Shown here: positions 1 through 11,651 of the stretch, one piece after another | Position numbering within the stretch: the first letter of the stretch is position 1 | How the letters are laid out: each line of letters starts with the position of its first letter | Assembly (NCBI GenBank): GCA_007922195.1 | Contig: ML682005.1 | Span: 27,577,183 to 27,641,182, forward strand | DNA: 64,000 nucleotides | Reading direction: 5' to 3' | Source of the DNA: Podocnemis expansa | Lineage: Eukaryota; Chordata; Testudines; Podocnemididae | The notes under the pieces: generated by a model | Told to the model about the DNA's origin: nothing | What the model saw: only the letters and a program-made list of their open reading frames with translations | The model's database searches: none | Position numbers and translations under genes: made by a program

Positions 1-1605
1 TGCGCTGTCCCCGCTGCTGTTCTGCATTGGCTTGAACCCCCTCAGCCAGATAATCACAAGGACTGGATATGGATACAAGTTCAAGAGTGGAACTACCATT
101 AGCCACCTCCTCTACAAGGATGACATCAAGCTGTATGCTAAGAATGAACGAGACATCGACTCGCTAATCCACCTGACACGGATCTACAGTGAGGATGTTG
201 GGATGTCATTTGGACTGGAGAAGTGTGGCCGGATGGTAGTAAAGAGAAGAAAGGTAGTGAAGACTGATGGGGTGGAACTACCAGCAGGCCACATAGCAGA
301 CATACAGACCAGCTCCAAGTACCTTGGCATCCCACAGTCCCATGGGAACCACGATGAGGAGGCAAGGAAGACAGCAACATCCAAGTACCACCAAAGGATA
401 AGACAGGTCCTGAAGAGCCAGCTGAATGGGAAGAACAAGATCCACGCCATCAACAGGTACGCCCTGCCAGTCATCAGATACCCTGCCGGTATAGTGAGCT
501 GGCCAAAGGAGGACATGGAGGCTGCCGATGTGAAGACCCGGAAGCTCCTCACAATGTACGGAGGTTTCCACCCCAAGTCCAACACCCAGAGACTGTACGC
601 TAGCCGGAAAGAAGGCGGGCGGGGTTTGGTGAGTGTCAAAGCCACTGTCCTGGATGAAACCCACAGCATCCAGGAGTACATCAGTAAGATGGCACCCAAA
701 GATGAGCTGCTGAGAGAATGCCTGAGGCAGCAGCAGCAGACATGGGAGGAAGATCAAGCAGAAGAAGTGCCATGGCAAGACAAGACCCTGCATGGAATGT
801 ACCATCGACAGATAGCTGAGGTGGCTGACACTGGGAAATCCTACCAGTGGCTGGAAAGGGCTGGACTAAAAGACAGCACTGAGGCACTGATCATAGCGGC
901 ACAAGAACAGGCACTGAGCACCCGGTCCATTGAAGCAGGGGTCTGCCACACTAGACAGGACCCAAGGTGCAGACTGTGCAGAGAGGCCTCAGAGACAGTC
1001 CAACACATAGTGGCAGGATGTAAGATGCAGGCAGGAACAGCATACACTGAACGGAACAACCAAGTAGCTGGCATTGTGTACAGGAACATCTGCACAGTGT
1101 ATGGGCTAGACCCTCCCAAGACCAGATGGGAGATCCCACAGAAGGTCATGGAGAATAACAGGGCTAAGATCCTGTGGGACTTCCAGATCCAGACAGACAG
1201 GCAGGTACTGGCCAATCAACCAGACATCGTGGTAATAGACAAGGACCAGAAGACAGTGGTGGTGATAGATGTAGCAGTGCCAAGTGACAGCAACATCAGG
1301 AAGAAGGAGTATGAGAAGCTGGAGAAGTACCAGGGCCTGAAAGAGGAACTAGAAGGATGTGGAAAGTGAAGGCCAAAGTGGTCCCAGTGGTGGTAGGAGC
1401 ACTCGGGGCTGTGACTCCTAAGCTGGGAGAGTGGCTCCAACAGATCCCAGGAACAACATCAGAGCTCTCTGTCCAGAAGAGTGCAGTGCTAGGAACAGCT
1501 AAGATACTGCGCAGAACCCTCAAACTCCCAGGCCTCTGGTAGAGGACCCGAGGTTGAGGAAGACACATATCACCCATAGGGGTGAGAGGGGAATTTAAAA
1601 TTTTT
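1..1605 (+). mobile_element. 3' part of an RLE-type non-LTR retrotransposon (R2/R4/NeSL-like)
   Basis: The element enters from the left edge and ends near the GGGGTGAGAGGGGAATTT block at about 1588-1605, the same 3' end as the truncated copy at 2681-3056. It encodes the end of a reverse transcriptase, a CCHC finger and a PD-type endonuclease, the order expected for LINEs with a C-terminal restriction-like endonuclease. This is unlike CR1, whose AP endonuclease is N-terminal. After the 3' end the sequence continues with a T-rich/ATATAT stretch. The clade (R2, R4 or NeSL) is an inference from domain order only. Confidence 0.8.
2..1369 (+). CDS. Reverse transcriptase / restriction-like endonuclease, C-terminal part
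   Basis: The frame is open from base 2, so the real start lies upstream. The first residues read ALSPLLFCI, an RT block. The catalytic YxDD box is YKDD at bases 113-124. A CCHC finger, C-x2-C-x7-H-x4-C, begins at base 968 (CRLCREASETVQHIVAGC). The endonuclease signature follows: PDIVVID from base 1220, then VVVIDVAVP. In the R2 family these parts reverse-transcribe the element RNA and nick the target DNA. About 450 codons show no internal stop, unusual among the decayed repeats here. The frame ends early at 1367-1369: compared with the copy at 2681, one base is missing near 1350, and the remaining C-terminus lies in another frame at 1357-1542. Confidence 0.8.
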   Translation, partial: ALSPLLFCIGLNPLSQIITRTGYGYKFKSGTTISHLLYKDDIKLYAKNERDIDSLIHLTRIYSEDVGMSFGLEKCGRMVVKRRKVVKTDGVELPAGHIADIQTSSKYLGIPQSHGNHDEEARKTATSKYHQRIRQVLKSQLNGKNKIHAINRYALPVIRYPAGIVSWPKEDMEAADVKTRKLLTMYGGFHPKSNTQRLYASRKEGGRGLVSVKATVLDETHSIQEYISKMAPKDELLRECLRQQQQTWEEDQAEEVPWQDKTLHGMYHRQIAEVADTGKSYQWLERAGLKDSTEALIIAAQEQALSTRSIEAGVCHTRQDPRCRLCREASETVQHIVAGCKMQAGTAYTERNNQVAGIVYRNICTVYGLDPPKTRWEIPQKVMENNRAKILWDFQIQTDRQVLANQPDIVVIDKDQKTVVVIDVAVPSDSNIRKKEYEKLEKYQGLKEELEGCGK

Positions 1606-2555
1606 ATATATGTGCACTTTTGTCATTCAGATACCTACAATTGCTTGGATCATTATCACAACTTCAAACAGAAATCTAAGGTTTTTCTCATAAAAATAAC
1701 TAGCCACTTAAGGAGTCAGTTGAGTGCACAAATATCTTATTTGGAAATACTGTTACAGTTTGAGGTCATGCACTGCAGATGCAAATCACACACGCATTGC
1801 AGTCCTTAAAACAAATATGCAGCCTTGAAGCAAATGCTTAATTCTTTCTTAGCACAACATACCTTAAAGTCATACTTCAACATATATTGCTGTATAGCTG
1901 ATTTGACTATAAATTGGTCCCCTTTACTGCTGTTCTCTTAAATTAGCTTTTTTAAAAAGTGGTACTTTAATATCAAAGTAAAGAACAAAAGAGAAAGCAT
2001 ATGCTTGTATAGGATCAACTGCAGAATATAACAACTGAATTTTAATCTTTTCATGCAGTATTAAAAATAATGAATTAAAACAAGTTTTTGTTAGTATTAT
2101 TCAGTCATTTGTTAATTAATTTGGTGAGAAGACAGAAGAGACATCATATTACACTATGGGTGGCAAATTGCTGTCACAGATGGACACAACTCTAATGATG
2201 TCACAGCAAATAACATGAATTACTGCATTAGTAATGCTCTGTTCTGATTAGCAGTCTGAATGAATCACATTGTGCTTATTGGTTACACGAGGTCAAATCT
2301 TCATGTATGTAAGGCCCAAACAGAGCAAAAGAATTCATTTTCGCTCTGTTGGGGTTCCAATCTGTGAAGAAGTCAAGCAAGGGAAACTGCAGGTCACTAA
2401 AGTGAGATTTAAAGTGGATCTCTGCAGGGAACTAGGAAGGTGAAGAAAAGGGTAGGTCACCTGTAAATGAGGGCATAGCTAGTGGGTCAGTGCACAGGTA
2501 AAACACTTATAAAATTGTCACATCCAGACAAAGATCAAACAGAAAGTGAAGTTGG
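1606..2555. other. AT-rich sequence without recognised feature
   Basis: Only short open frames occur. No splice-bounded exon, SINE promoter or terminal repeat was recognised. Confidence 0.5.
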
Positions 2556-2636
2556 TGTGTGTGTGTGTGGGTGTGTGTGTGTGTATCTATCTATCTATCA
2601 ATCAATTCCAGGTGTGTATATATATATATATCAATT
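2556..2636. repeat. Compound microsatellite (GT)n-(TATC)n-(TA)n
   Basis: A GT tract at about 2556-2583 is followed by TATC units and then a TA tract at about 2616-2630. The segment ATCAATTCCAG occurs on both sides of the TA tract, a small local duplication. It lies just upstream of the truncated LINE copy. Confidence 0.85.
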
Positions 2637-2680
2637 CCAGGTTCTCTTGTGGAACTGATAATTGGAATTGATATTACCAG

Positions 2681-3056
2681 ACATCGTGGTAATAGACAAG
2701 GACCAGAAGACAGCAGTGGTGATAGATGTAGCAGTGCCAAATGACAGCAACATCAGGAAGAAGGAGTATGAGAAGCTGGAGAAGTACCAGGGCCTGAAAG
2801 AGGAACTAGAACGGAGGGGGAAAGTAAAGGCCAAAGTGGTCCCAGTGGTGGTAGGAGCACTCGGGGCTGTAACTCCTAAGCTGGGAGAATGGCTCCAATA
2901 GATCCCAGGAACAACATCAGAGCTCTCTTTCCAGAAGAGTGCAGTGCTAGGAACAGCTAAGATACTGCGCAGAACCCTCAAACTCCCAGGCCTCTGGTAG
3001 AGGACCCGAGTTTGAGGAAGACACATACCACCCATAGGGGTGAGAGGGGAATTTTT
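2681..3056 (+). mobile_element. 5'-truncated copy of the RLE-type LINE
   Basis: It begins inside the endonuclease codons (PDIVVIDKDQK) and matches 1220-1602 closely, roughly 96% by eye, up to the same 3' terminus. 5' truncation with a shared 3' end is the mark of target-primed reverse transcription. The frame runs through the site where the first copy has a one-base deletion, but a CAG codon of the first copy is TAG here (2898-2900). The 3' flank is a T run followed by ATATATAT, resembling the flank of the first copy. Confidence 0.85.
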
Positions 3057-4386
3057 TTTTATATATATCATACTGTAATACTTACATGTTACATCTTCAA
3101 TTACCCTGGGTTATATTCTCCTAATGGAGTGTGTAGCTTTAAATATCCAATTTCATTTCTTAAATCTACTTGTACATCTCAGTTTTCCACATGTACACAA
3201 AGGAAGACATTCATCCCATAATCATTCAGCTGATAACTGTTGCATAGTCATGCCTGCAAATCTATTAAACTAATGCAAAAACTTAGCAAAGCAATACAAA
3301 GTTATAGATTGAAAAGTGAAGATTGGAAAAATAGTTTGTCTAATAGTCCCTTATTAAGTTCAAGAAGCCTGAGAAGCAAAATAATTTTTCAAATGTTCCT
3401 TTTTCAGATGCGTGGGTGGAAGAATTCAAGCATGAGTGTTTCTCAGGAAAAGTGGCATTTTAATGTACTATAGTGTGTGGTACTGTACATATCAGTTTAT
3501 AATGTTTCTATTAATACAGAATAATAATGTTATTGCATATGAAATAATATGCTATATATTTTTGTCATTCTGTTTCAAGTTAATAAAGACAACCAAATGT
3601 TAGGTGATTGTTAGTTCAGACCCCTAGAAGTGTAGATGGTCATGTGAAAAGCTCATTTGAATCTTTTTTCAGGATTCCCCTATCCTCTCCCTTTTTCTTT
3701 CCATCCAATTAGATCCTTCTGATTCCTCATTTTTTCAACTCTTTCTGATCCACACAAGAAGGACTTCAGTCCCTTTTGCCTTTATAAAAGATGTCTTGTG
3801 AGTTATTAAGTCTCAACATCAATCATGGGGCTCTAGGTAGCTCACTGAGTCTAGTCTTAGGCTTTGCTTTCTTTTCTTAGGGTTGCCCCAGTTTGCATCA
3901 CTCCACTACTCATAGCTGAACACTCTAGAATTCACAAGATTTCAAGAGAGTAGCTATCTCAGCAGAAATGGCAAAACTTGGGCCCAAAAGTTAGAGAGGC
4001 AAAGGTTCAGGAGTTTTGGATTTCAAATTCCTTAGACTAGTAATATGGATGATGATGTGGGCAAATATGTACTGGGAAATGGACTGAAATAAATGATCTC
4101 ACTTCACAGAAACCATTGAACACCAATCAGATGGCATCAGTTATCAACCAGCATTAATACCCAGACTAGATTTGAAACAGCATAATGAAGACCTATATAG
4201 CTCATTTCCCTGATCCATACAGTACCTCATTAGTGACACAATAAATATAAGAAATATTCAGATAAAAATAATCCTGAAGTTTCAAACTAGGGATAAAAAA
4301 TTTCAAAAAGTGCTGTGATTTACAAATATAAATCCTACTTTCAAAGGTGACATAAGCACCCAATTTCCATTGACTTTCAACAAGAG
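3057..4386. other. AT-rich sequence without recognised feature
   Basis: Unremarkable sequence with only short open frames. No repeat family was recognised with confidence. Confidence 0.45.
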
Positions 4387-4760
4387 TTAGAGCTTGTCTT
4401 CACTGCATTGTTAGCTCAAGCCTAATTAAAGTTTTGCTCCAAACCTGACTTCCAATCACACATGACTATCTCTAGCTTGATTAAAATGGTGTTTTAAGCT
4501 TGAACTAGTTGCCAGTAGTTAGTTCAAGCTTAAGGAATGGGTAAGGGTATGTCTACACTAGAGTGGAGGTGCAATTTCCAGCTTGGGTAGACACCCATTG
4601 AGCTAGCATGCTAAAAAATAGAAGCATAGCAGCACAATGGCAGGAGGGGCTAGTTATCTGAATATGATCTTGCCTGAAATCGCAGGCACATGCTTGAGGT
4701 AGTTAGAAGTATAGCTTCAGCTTTCTGACAGGCTAACTGTTGCAGTGAAAACCTTAGACT
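4387..4760. mobile_element. Probable Harbinger-type MITE(s)
   Basis: TTA followed by GAGCTTGTCTTCACTGC opens the region. GCAGTGAAAACCTTA near 4744-4758 resembles its reverse complement, suggesting a short inverted-repeat element with a TTA target. A second end-like block, GGGTATGTCTACACT, lies at about 4547, so two elements may overlap or nest. The boundaries are uncertain. Confidence 0.4.
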
Positions 4761-5604
4761 TCTAAATCACTTTTGGAAGTGGGACTTAGGAGCTTTTGAA
4801 AATTTTACCCTTATGTACCTTCAGACTTTAAAGAGAATAACCAAATTTGCTCCCTGCATTTCTAAAGAAAATGAAGGTCTTTAATCCATTATTTAAAAAC
4901 AATTATATTTTATTTTTATTGTTATACCATACGTCTAATATGGTCACAGTTCAGATCTTTCAAAACAAGCAAGCAACAAAAGACCCACTTCTTTGATGGC
5001 AAGAAAACTCTTCAGTCTAATTAGAGAGTTCCAGATTCAATAGTAGGAATGAAATGGAACATATCCTGAAATAATCTCATTTTGTTTTATCTCAATGATG
5101 CACTTTACCAGCATGAACTGGCAATTCAAAAGAAGGCAAAGGAGTTTCAGCACAAGCAGCCTAGTATAAATGAGGCATCTATTACATAGATAATTCAGTC
5201 TGCACAGACAACTTGGCCTTATACTGTAATTATAACCTTCAGAATCATCTATCTGCTACAGTATAAATTAGAAGTAATCCAGAGAAGCCAGTGATTCACA
5301 CTTTCTGTTTATGAGATCATGTAGACACCTTCAGTTCTAAGAGTCTCTTGCACAGCACACCTAATTCTGTCTAATTAACTGGTGTCCATGATGAACCTTC
5401 TTCCCACCCTACAGATTTGGCAGGTGCTTCTCTTCAACTCTCTTTGCTGCTGCACTATGACATCTCATTACAGCATGGTGGAATTATGACATCCCAATGA
5501 CTGGTAGTGGGGAGAGGGAGTTAGTGAAACTGGGTGAAGAAGGCAGTTATTGGTATTTTGTATATACAGGGCTGTTGTATACCATGATGCTCCCAGGTCA
5601 TACA
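4761..5604. other. No recognised feature
   Basis: AT-rich, with short open frames only. Confidence 0.45.
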
Positions 5605-5802
5605 GAGACAAGGTGGGTGAGGTAACATTTTTTATTGGATCAACTTTTGTTGCTTAAAAAGACACCCTTTCTACCATATACAGAGATCATTTTCTTAGGT
5701 TTGGGAAAGGTACTGAAAGAGAAGTTCTGCAGAAGCTAGAAGCTTCCTTTTCAAAATCAGAAGTTGGTTCAATAAAAGATCTTATCTTACTCACCTTGTC
5801 TT
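5605..5802. repeat. Foldback repeat with ACAAGGTGGGTGAGGTAA arms
   Basis: The left arm reads AGACAAGGTGGGTGAG, then TATTGGATCAACTTTTGTTG. The right arm returns as the imperfect reverse complement: GAAGTTGGTTCAATAAAAG, then CTTACTCACCTTGTCT. The centre holds the AGGTTTGGGAAAGGTACT motif. I recognise it as a widespread reptile interspersed foldback repeat. It has no coding capacity, and whether it moves as DNA or via RNA cannot be told from one copy. Confidence 0.8.
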
Positions 5803-6019
5803 TGCATATACAAGGCAGTACTTTCAAAACTGACAAGCAATTCTGAGTGACTGAATTTTGAGATGCTCAGCTTAAAACTTTTTAAAGAACTAGCTTTTCA
5901 GAAGGACAAGATATTCAACCCTTCCTTTTAAAGGTGCCTCACACTGGACAACCAAAGATCACTACTCACTCTTGAAAATTATGATGCCTTGGAGATCAGC
6001 TAGGCTGTAAGTTCTCTGT

Positions 6020-6156
6020 CTTCAGGTGTCCGATGAAGTGGGATTTCTCCCATGAAAGCTCAAATGATAAATAAATTTGTTAGCCTTTAAAAATGCCACT
6101 AGGCTCCTTGTTTGTTTTGCTGAACCAGACTAACATGGCTACCCCTCTGGAACTTG
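6020..6156 (+). repeat. Sauropsid interspersed repeat (GACTAACACGGCTACC family)
   Basis: The motifs come in order: GATGAAGTGGGATTTCTCCC, GAAAGCTC, AAATAAATTTGTTAG, and GACTAACATGGCTACCCCTC. Related sequence occurs at 38471-38700, 53655-53705, 56998-57115 and around 60270-60775. I recognise the family as common in reptiles but do not assign a transposition class. Confidence 0.8.
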
Positions 6157-6495
6157 TCTGTATGCCTAAAATGCTATCCTGCTGTGGCTTACAGCCCTGA
6201 CACCAACAGCCAATCTATAAGCATTGAAGCCTCATTCAGATTTGCAGAACCCAGACCTCAAAAACCTTTCCAGTCTCATGTTCTCCTCCTCTGCTGCCTA
6301 TAATGGCATGCTGCACTGTCCACTTCCACTCACTAGAATATTCTCAAAACATTATCAAGTTTGTGAGAAATCAAACTCAGCAGTCGCTTAATGTAACTGA
6401 GGGGTTAATATCCTCTGCCTTTCAATCACAGCACTGAGATGGTTTATAATAGAAGTAAAACAAGTTTATTTAAAAAGGACACAGTGCTAAATGAT

Positions 6496-6762
6496 TAGAG
6501 CCCTGTATGGATACAAATAAGTGGATCCATATCCGACCTGCATCTGCAAGAAATGGTCCATGGATATCCGTGTTGTATCTGCGGATATGGATATAATGCG
6601 GATATCCGTGGATATCCACATATTTGCAGGGCACTAGCTCTGTGCAGATAAAAATATGTGTATCCGTATCCGATCTGCATCCGCAAGAAATGGTCCGTGG
6701 ATATCCATGTTGTATCCGCAGATGTGGATATCTGCAGATATCTGCGGATTTGCAGGGCTCTA
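6496..6762. mobile_element. Non-autonomous hAT-type element rich in GGATATCC
   Basis: Terminal inverted repeats TAGAGCCCTG and CAGGGCTCTA are bounded by an exact 8-bp duplication, TAAATGAT, at 6488-6495 and 6763-6770. Eight-base duplications are typical of hAT transposition. The interior carries two diverged direct copies about 140 bases apart, each with CAAGAAATGGTCC, and many GGATATCC-like palindromes. Open frames on the minus strand here are by-products of these repeats. Confidence 0.85.
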
Positions 6763-6770
6763 TAAATGAT

Positions 6771-9700
6771 ACCAAATAGAAAGAATAAGGATAGAAGTAG
6801 TTATGGACAAACAAAAGTAAAAATCTGCTATTAAGACTGAAACTCAACTTAAAAACTAGAAGCTTTTATTCAAAGATTTTGAACCACAGCCATTCTTACA
6901 GAATGGCTAGGTAGTCCTTTGCCAGGATCCTACTACAGAACCTAAAGTGATTTCTTTGTCTCCTCAGGTCACTAGGAGCTCTCATGCCACCTCCCTTTAT
7001 TCTATAATAAACCTCTGAAATGTCTTCTTCTGCAGTGTATCCCCTTCTACCAGCTGGTGGTAGACACCATGCTATCTGGTGTTGATTCCTTACTAGCTGC
7101 CCTTCTGCTTGTGATTTTTGCAATGAAAAGATCCTTCCTACAATCTCTGATACAAATCTGATACAGACCCTAAAGAGTTGACCCCTTTCCTTTGTCTCAA
7201 AAAACCTGTTTACAAATTTCTCAGGTACGTCCAGTTGAAACACAGTTTAGTTACACATTTCCAGCACATCTATATAATTCTCTAAGTTAACCATGCAACC
7301 ACGACATAAGAATATGAATAATCAGTTATTCATTTTCCTGTGATATATTACATGCCTCCTTTTGGATAAATATCATCAGAAGTGTGTATAACATCCACTG
7401 AGCTGGTCAGATCAGCTGAGAGTCATTGCTACATACCAAGGAGCTTCATGTCACACCTCAGCATGTTCTTCCCTTTAGACATGCTTCCAAAGTTAGACAT
7501 GTGATCAAGTTCCATATCGGTACAGTTCCAGTGACATCAATATTGCTATTCAGCTTTACATGAGCTGAGGAACTTCCCTGACTGTTGCTTCTTATATGTT
7601 AAATTAACTCTGTCTCACAAAATAACAGGCATCCTTGCAGTTAGGAAGAATTCTTACAAGTTTATAAGTGCAGTAAATAGAAAGTCATGATGACATTTCA
7701 CAGCTACATATAACCCAAATACAATTTCTGCCACATATTTCCCGTGTAATTTTGGACAAGTAAGTCATGTCTAGAAAAGTCATTAGTAAAATGTGGGGTA
7801 AATATTGTTTATTTATCTCAAAGAGGTGTCATGAGTCTTAAATAAATGAATGTCTATAAAGTACACCTGGGTTTTTGGATTTCTCTCAAAGGTTTTCTCT
7901 CAAAGGAGAAATCTAGACAGACTGGCTGATCTAACTAGGCAATAGAACAAGGCAGAACATTTGCAGTAATTTTTATTTTTTTTTTAAAGAAAAAGAAAAA
8001 AATTTGTCTGTTTTGAAGAGACCCCTCCTTCAGCAAAATAAAACACATTACTAAACAAAAAGTCACTATAATCAAAATATTATGCAAAAACATCCAGTAC
8101 TACTGTAGAACATAATTAAAAGACAAAAATCAAGCACATGGTTTTATGGGACACATGCTTTCATGTTCAATAGATGGTTTTGGTGTATTCCTTCACATTC
8201 TCTCACACTTTTCTTTTTCTTTCTGCTGGTTTTAAAAGAGATTCTAAAATCTGAAAGACAGTGACATTTAAAAATCACCCATCTTGACAAACATAGGAAA
8301 TCCTTCCATTAACTGTCAAACCCCATCAGATTAATGATGTAGTTCCCATGTGTGAAATTCTCTTTCTGATAAATTAAATGTGTGCTTTAGCTACAGAGTT
8401 TTAGGGACTGAGACAATTAAAAAAAAGTTGTCATGCAAACCTTTTGTTTTTGTGGTAAATAGTTATTTACTCCAGCATTAATTTTATAGCTGTATTTGGG
8501 AGAACCTGGAGGCTATTTTAAAGCTGAGGTCAATTAGTTATTTCTCAAGGAAGTGTGCATAGGGATATACTATATCATAACATGGATGCTTACTGAGGCA
8601 AAACTGCCATTGATTTAAATGGCAGTTTTCCCTTAATAGAGGCTTCAGAATGGAGTCATAAAACTACTTATTTGACTGTCTGATTTTACAGTGAGGAAAA
8701 TTTAGCCTTTAAAGAAACTAGAACTTGAATATTCAAGTGGACTGAAAGTTAAAGTAATATGATTAAAATATTTGCTCTTTGTTCAAATACCAACCTGTAA
8801 TACATAATCTGTTTATTCTCTTGGTTATTTCATCACAATATAATTCAAGGCATATAATCAACTTTACCTAATACTTAATATTCTTGCACCTTAACTGATA
8901 GTGGTCACTTAACTTAAAAAGAAAATTTTCCAGTGTATTATGTCTGTGAATTGTTCTGACACTCATCTTCAGAATTATGGATTAAATTCTCCAGAATATT
9001 ACCTCTATTTCAATCTTTTATTAGAATTCCTCAATAATAAAAAACATATAAAAAGAGGGATGATATGTTATAACCATATTAAGCAAAATCAGTAATGTAC
9101 CTTCACTGACCAACTAGCTTATTTGCTATTTAACTAAACAGATTTCCTTTCATTAATTTTATATGAAAAAATGTATTGATTTACTTTCATTCTAAATATT
9201 TAATGTCACTCCCAAAAAATTATGGACAATAAAACTTTTGCATAATAAATTAAATATCTAGATGTATGATTAAAATCAGTTTGTTCTCCAGCCCGCATAA
9301 TATATTTATATTAACATGTTGATATCAACATGTATTGTCACAATAAATCAGATATTATTGTTAGAACAGTAGAAGTTTCCTATAACTGATTTGTAAGTGA
9401 AGTATCTAAGTCACACTTAGTAGAGATGCCTAAAGTAGAGCGATGCATAAAACTCTTATGAGGTATTGCCAACCAAGATCTGCATTTCTGCTGTTCTAAA
9501 CTTACTTGTATCTTGGCCCATGTTCAAGTTCTCCAAAGGACACACACATTAAAAAAATTCAGGGAGTCCTAGAAAAATAGGTGTTTCTGTGAGAGACTGA
9601 TTTAACCATCTGGATGTTGGATCTGGATATCAACACTTCCCTAACATTTGGAAGCCTTTAGTTCCAGGGTTTTGATTTGTCTGTTGCTTAATCAAGATCA

Positions 9701-10525
9701 GTATAAAATTCAGAGCCCCTGAGAGTCTGAGGTTTTGGCAGGCACCTCTTGAATTTACTAAATTTTCCTCCCAATAAACATGCTCCAAAAACTGCTGTGC
9801 ACAATTAGAGACCTCATTTTACAAACTAACAACTAGTAAAAATTACTGTACTATTAAATAAGATACAAGTCTTTAAAAAACCCATAGCCATTTAAGAACT
9901 CAAATTACTTTACCATGTTAGATGCCAATCTAATTAGACACTTCCATATGCAGTAGAATAAATTTAACCTGAACCTGAACCCAAAAATGTACGACACATG
10001 CGACATCTGTGTTAATTACACTCTGACAATTATTCAGTTAGTAAACAGGAGAAAGCAAATCAGTTAAGAAAAAGCATGAAATGAATGCATTAAGTGAAAG
10101 TCATTGCACATAAAGTATTTTAAATCAGATACAAGATAATATATAATACTGTATTTGAAACATACTATAATTGGATCTTAAAGATCAAGTCTCATAAGAC
10201 ATGAACACTTATATTTTCCCATCATGAATGGCTGATTACATGTTTAGTAAAAAAATCAAATACATCTGGTGTTCATCAGTGAAAACTATTACCCCATTTG
10301 ACCTGAGCACCAAGCCAGAATTCAGGAAATTGCAAGCATTTCCAACTGGGAAAAGAACTTGATGATGTCTGATACAATCCCATTTACTTATAAGGAACAT
10401 ACAAAGTCCTGCTTCCTCCTACAATAGGAAGACCCAAAATAAGAGGAGACCATTTATTTTCTTACAGCCCCATGCCTCTTTTCTGTGCATCTCTTCTACC
10501 CCCTTCTCAGGCTGTTTTTGTGTTT
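6771..10525. other. Long AT-rich stretch without recognised gene
   Basis: Only short open frames occur. The longest, a 115-codon minus-strand frame at 6896-7243, was not recognised and may be a fragment of an old repeat. No SINE, LTR or transposon termini were identified. Deeply conserved non-coding elements could be present but cannot be judged from one sequence. Confidence 0.45.
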
Positions 10526-10529
10526 CTCT

Positions 10530-11324
10530 CGTAGACTTGGAAGGGACCTCATGAAATCATCTAGTCCAATCCCCTGCTAAAACCAGGACCACTCCCCCTA
10601 AATCATCCCAGCCAGGGTTTTCTCCATCCGGGCCTTAAATATTTCCAAAGATGGAGGTTCCACCACCTCCTGAGGTAACCCATTTCAATGCTTCACCATC
10701 CTCTTAGTGAGAAACTTTTTCCTCAAATCCAACCTCGACCTCCCCAGCTGCAGCTTGAAACCATTGCTCCTTGTTCTGTCCTCTGTTACTACGGAGAACA
10801 GCCTAGCTCTCTCCCCTTTGGAGCTCCCCTTCACATAGTTGAAGGTTGCTATCAAATCCTCCCTTAGTCTTTTCTTCCACAGACTAAATAAGCCTTGTTC
10901 CTTCAGTCTCTCCTCATAAATCATGAGTGCTAACCCCCCTAATCATTTTTCTTGCCCTCTGCTGGACTTCTAATTTGTCAACATCCTCTCTCTAGTGCAG
11001 AGCCCAAAACTGGAGACAGTATTCTAGATGTGGCCCCATCAGTGCCAAACAGAAGGGAATGATCACATCCCTCAATCTGCTGGCAACATGCCTGCTGATG
11101 CAGCCCAAAAAGCCATTGGTCTTTTCGGCAAGCGCATACTGCTGACTCATATCCAGCTTCTCATTCATCATAACCCTCAGGTCCTTTTCTACAGTGCTGC
11201 TACTTAGCTGATCAGTCCCAGCCTTTAGCAGTACATGAGATTTTTCTGTTCTAAGTGCAGGACTTTGCACTTGTCCTTGTTAAACTTCATGAGATTTCAT
11301 TTGGCCCAATATTCCAATTTGTCT
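10530..11324 (-). mobile_element. CR1 LINE, 3' part, interrupted by the Harbinger at 11325
   Basis: The start on the plus strand, GTAGACTTGGAAGGGACC, is the antisense of the CR1 3' end. The minus strand then reads the RT C-terminal region and continues across the Harbinger insertion into 14503-18135. Removing the insertion rejoins CAATTTGTCTA with GGTCACCCTGAATCC, an ordinary CR1 sequence. Confidence 0.9.
10690..11310 (-). pseudogene. CR1 ORF2, C-terminal RT region, decayed
   Basis: Minus-strand frames at 10992-11270 and 10685-10924 carry the CR1 thumb/C-terminal motifs [49 protein letters not shown] and [15 protein letters not shown]. They lie in different frames, so at least one frameshift separates them. 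This is the tail of the reverse transcriptase whose front half lies at 14503-16600. Confidence 0.85.
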
Positions 11325-11584
11325 AGGGCTATGTCTACACATAGCCTGTTGTTTCAAAATAACTTATTTCAAAATAAGTTATTTTGAAATAAAAATGTTA
11401 TTTTGAAATAACCAGAACCGAAATTACCAAAAATCCAGTCGAAATAAGGGAAAAACTGGAATGGAAATGGCACGTTCAAACCCAGGACTTGCTATTTTGC
11501 TTTAGGAGATGGGCACCATGGGAGGCATGGCAACACAACCCCCCTCCCTGGGCCATGTTGCCAGCCATGTTACCAGCCAAACCT

Positions 11585-11592
11585 TATAAAAG
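11585..11592 (+). promoter_or_regulatory. TATA box of the Harbinger transposase gene
   Basis: TATAAAAG lies about 60 bases upstream of the transposase ATG at 11652 and inside the element, so the transposon carries its own promoter. Confidence 0.6.
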
Positions 11593-11651
11593 CTGGCACC
11601 TACCTCATTTTTCTGTCCATTCTGGCTAGCAGGACTCTGCAAGCGACAGAC

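Noticed and set aside
138..1577. Several minus-strand frames opposite the LINE
   Set aside because: Shadows of the plus-strand coding sequence with no motif of their own.
6470..6847. 125-codon minus-strand frame with repeated ISCGCRSD-like text
   Set aside because: It is the translation of the direct repeats inside the hAT-type element and runs beyond its borders.
6896..7243. 115-codon minus-strand frame as a host exon
   Set aside because: No splice structure, domain or conserved motif could be recognised, so there is no support beyond its length.
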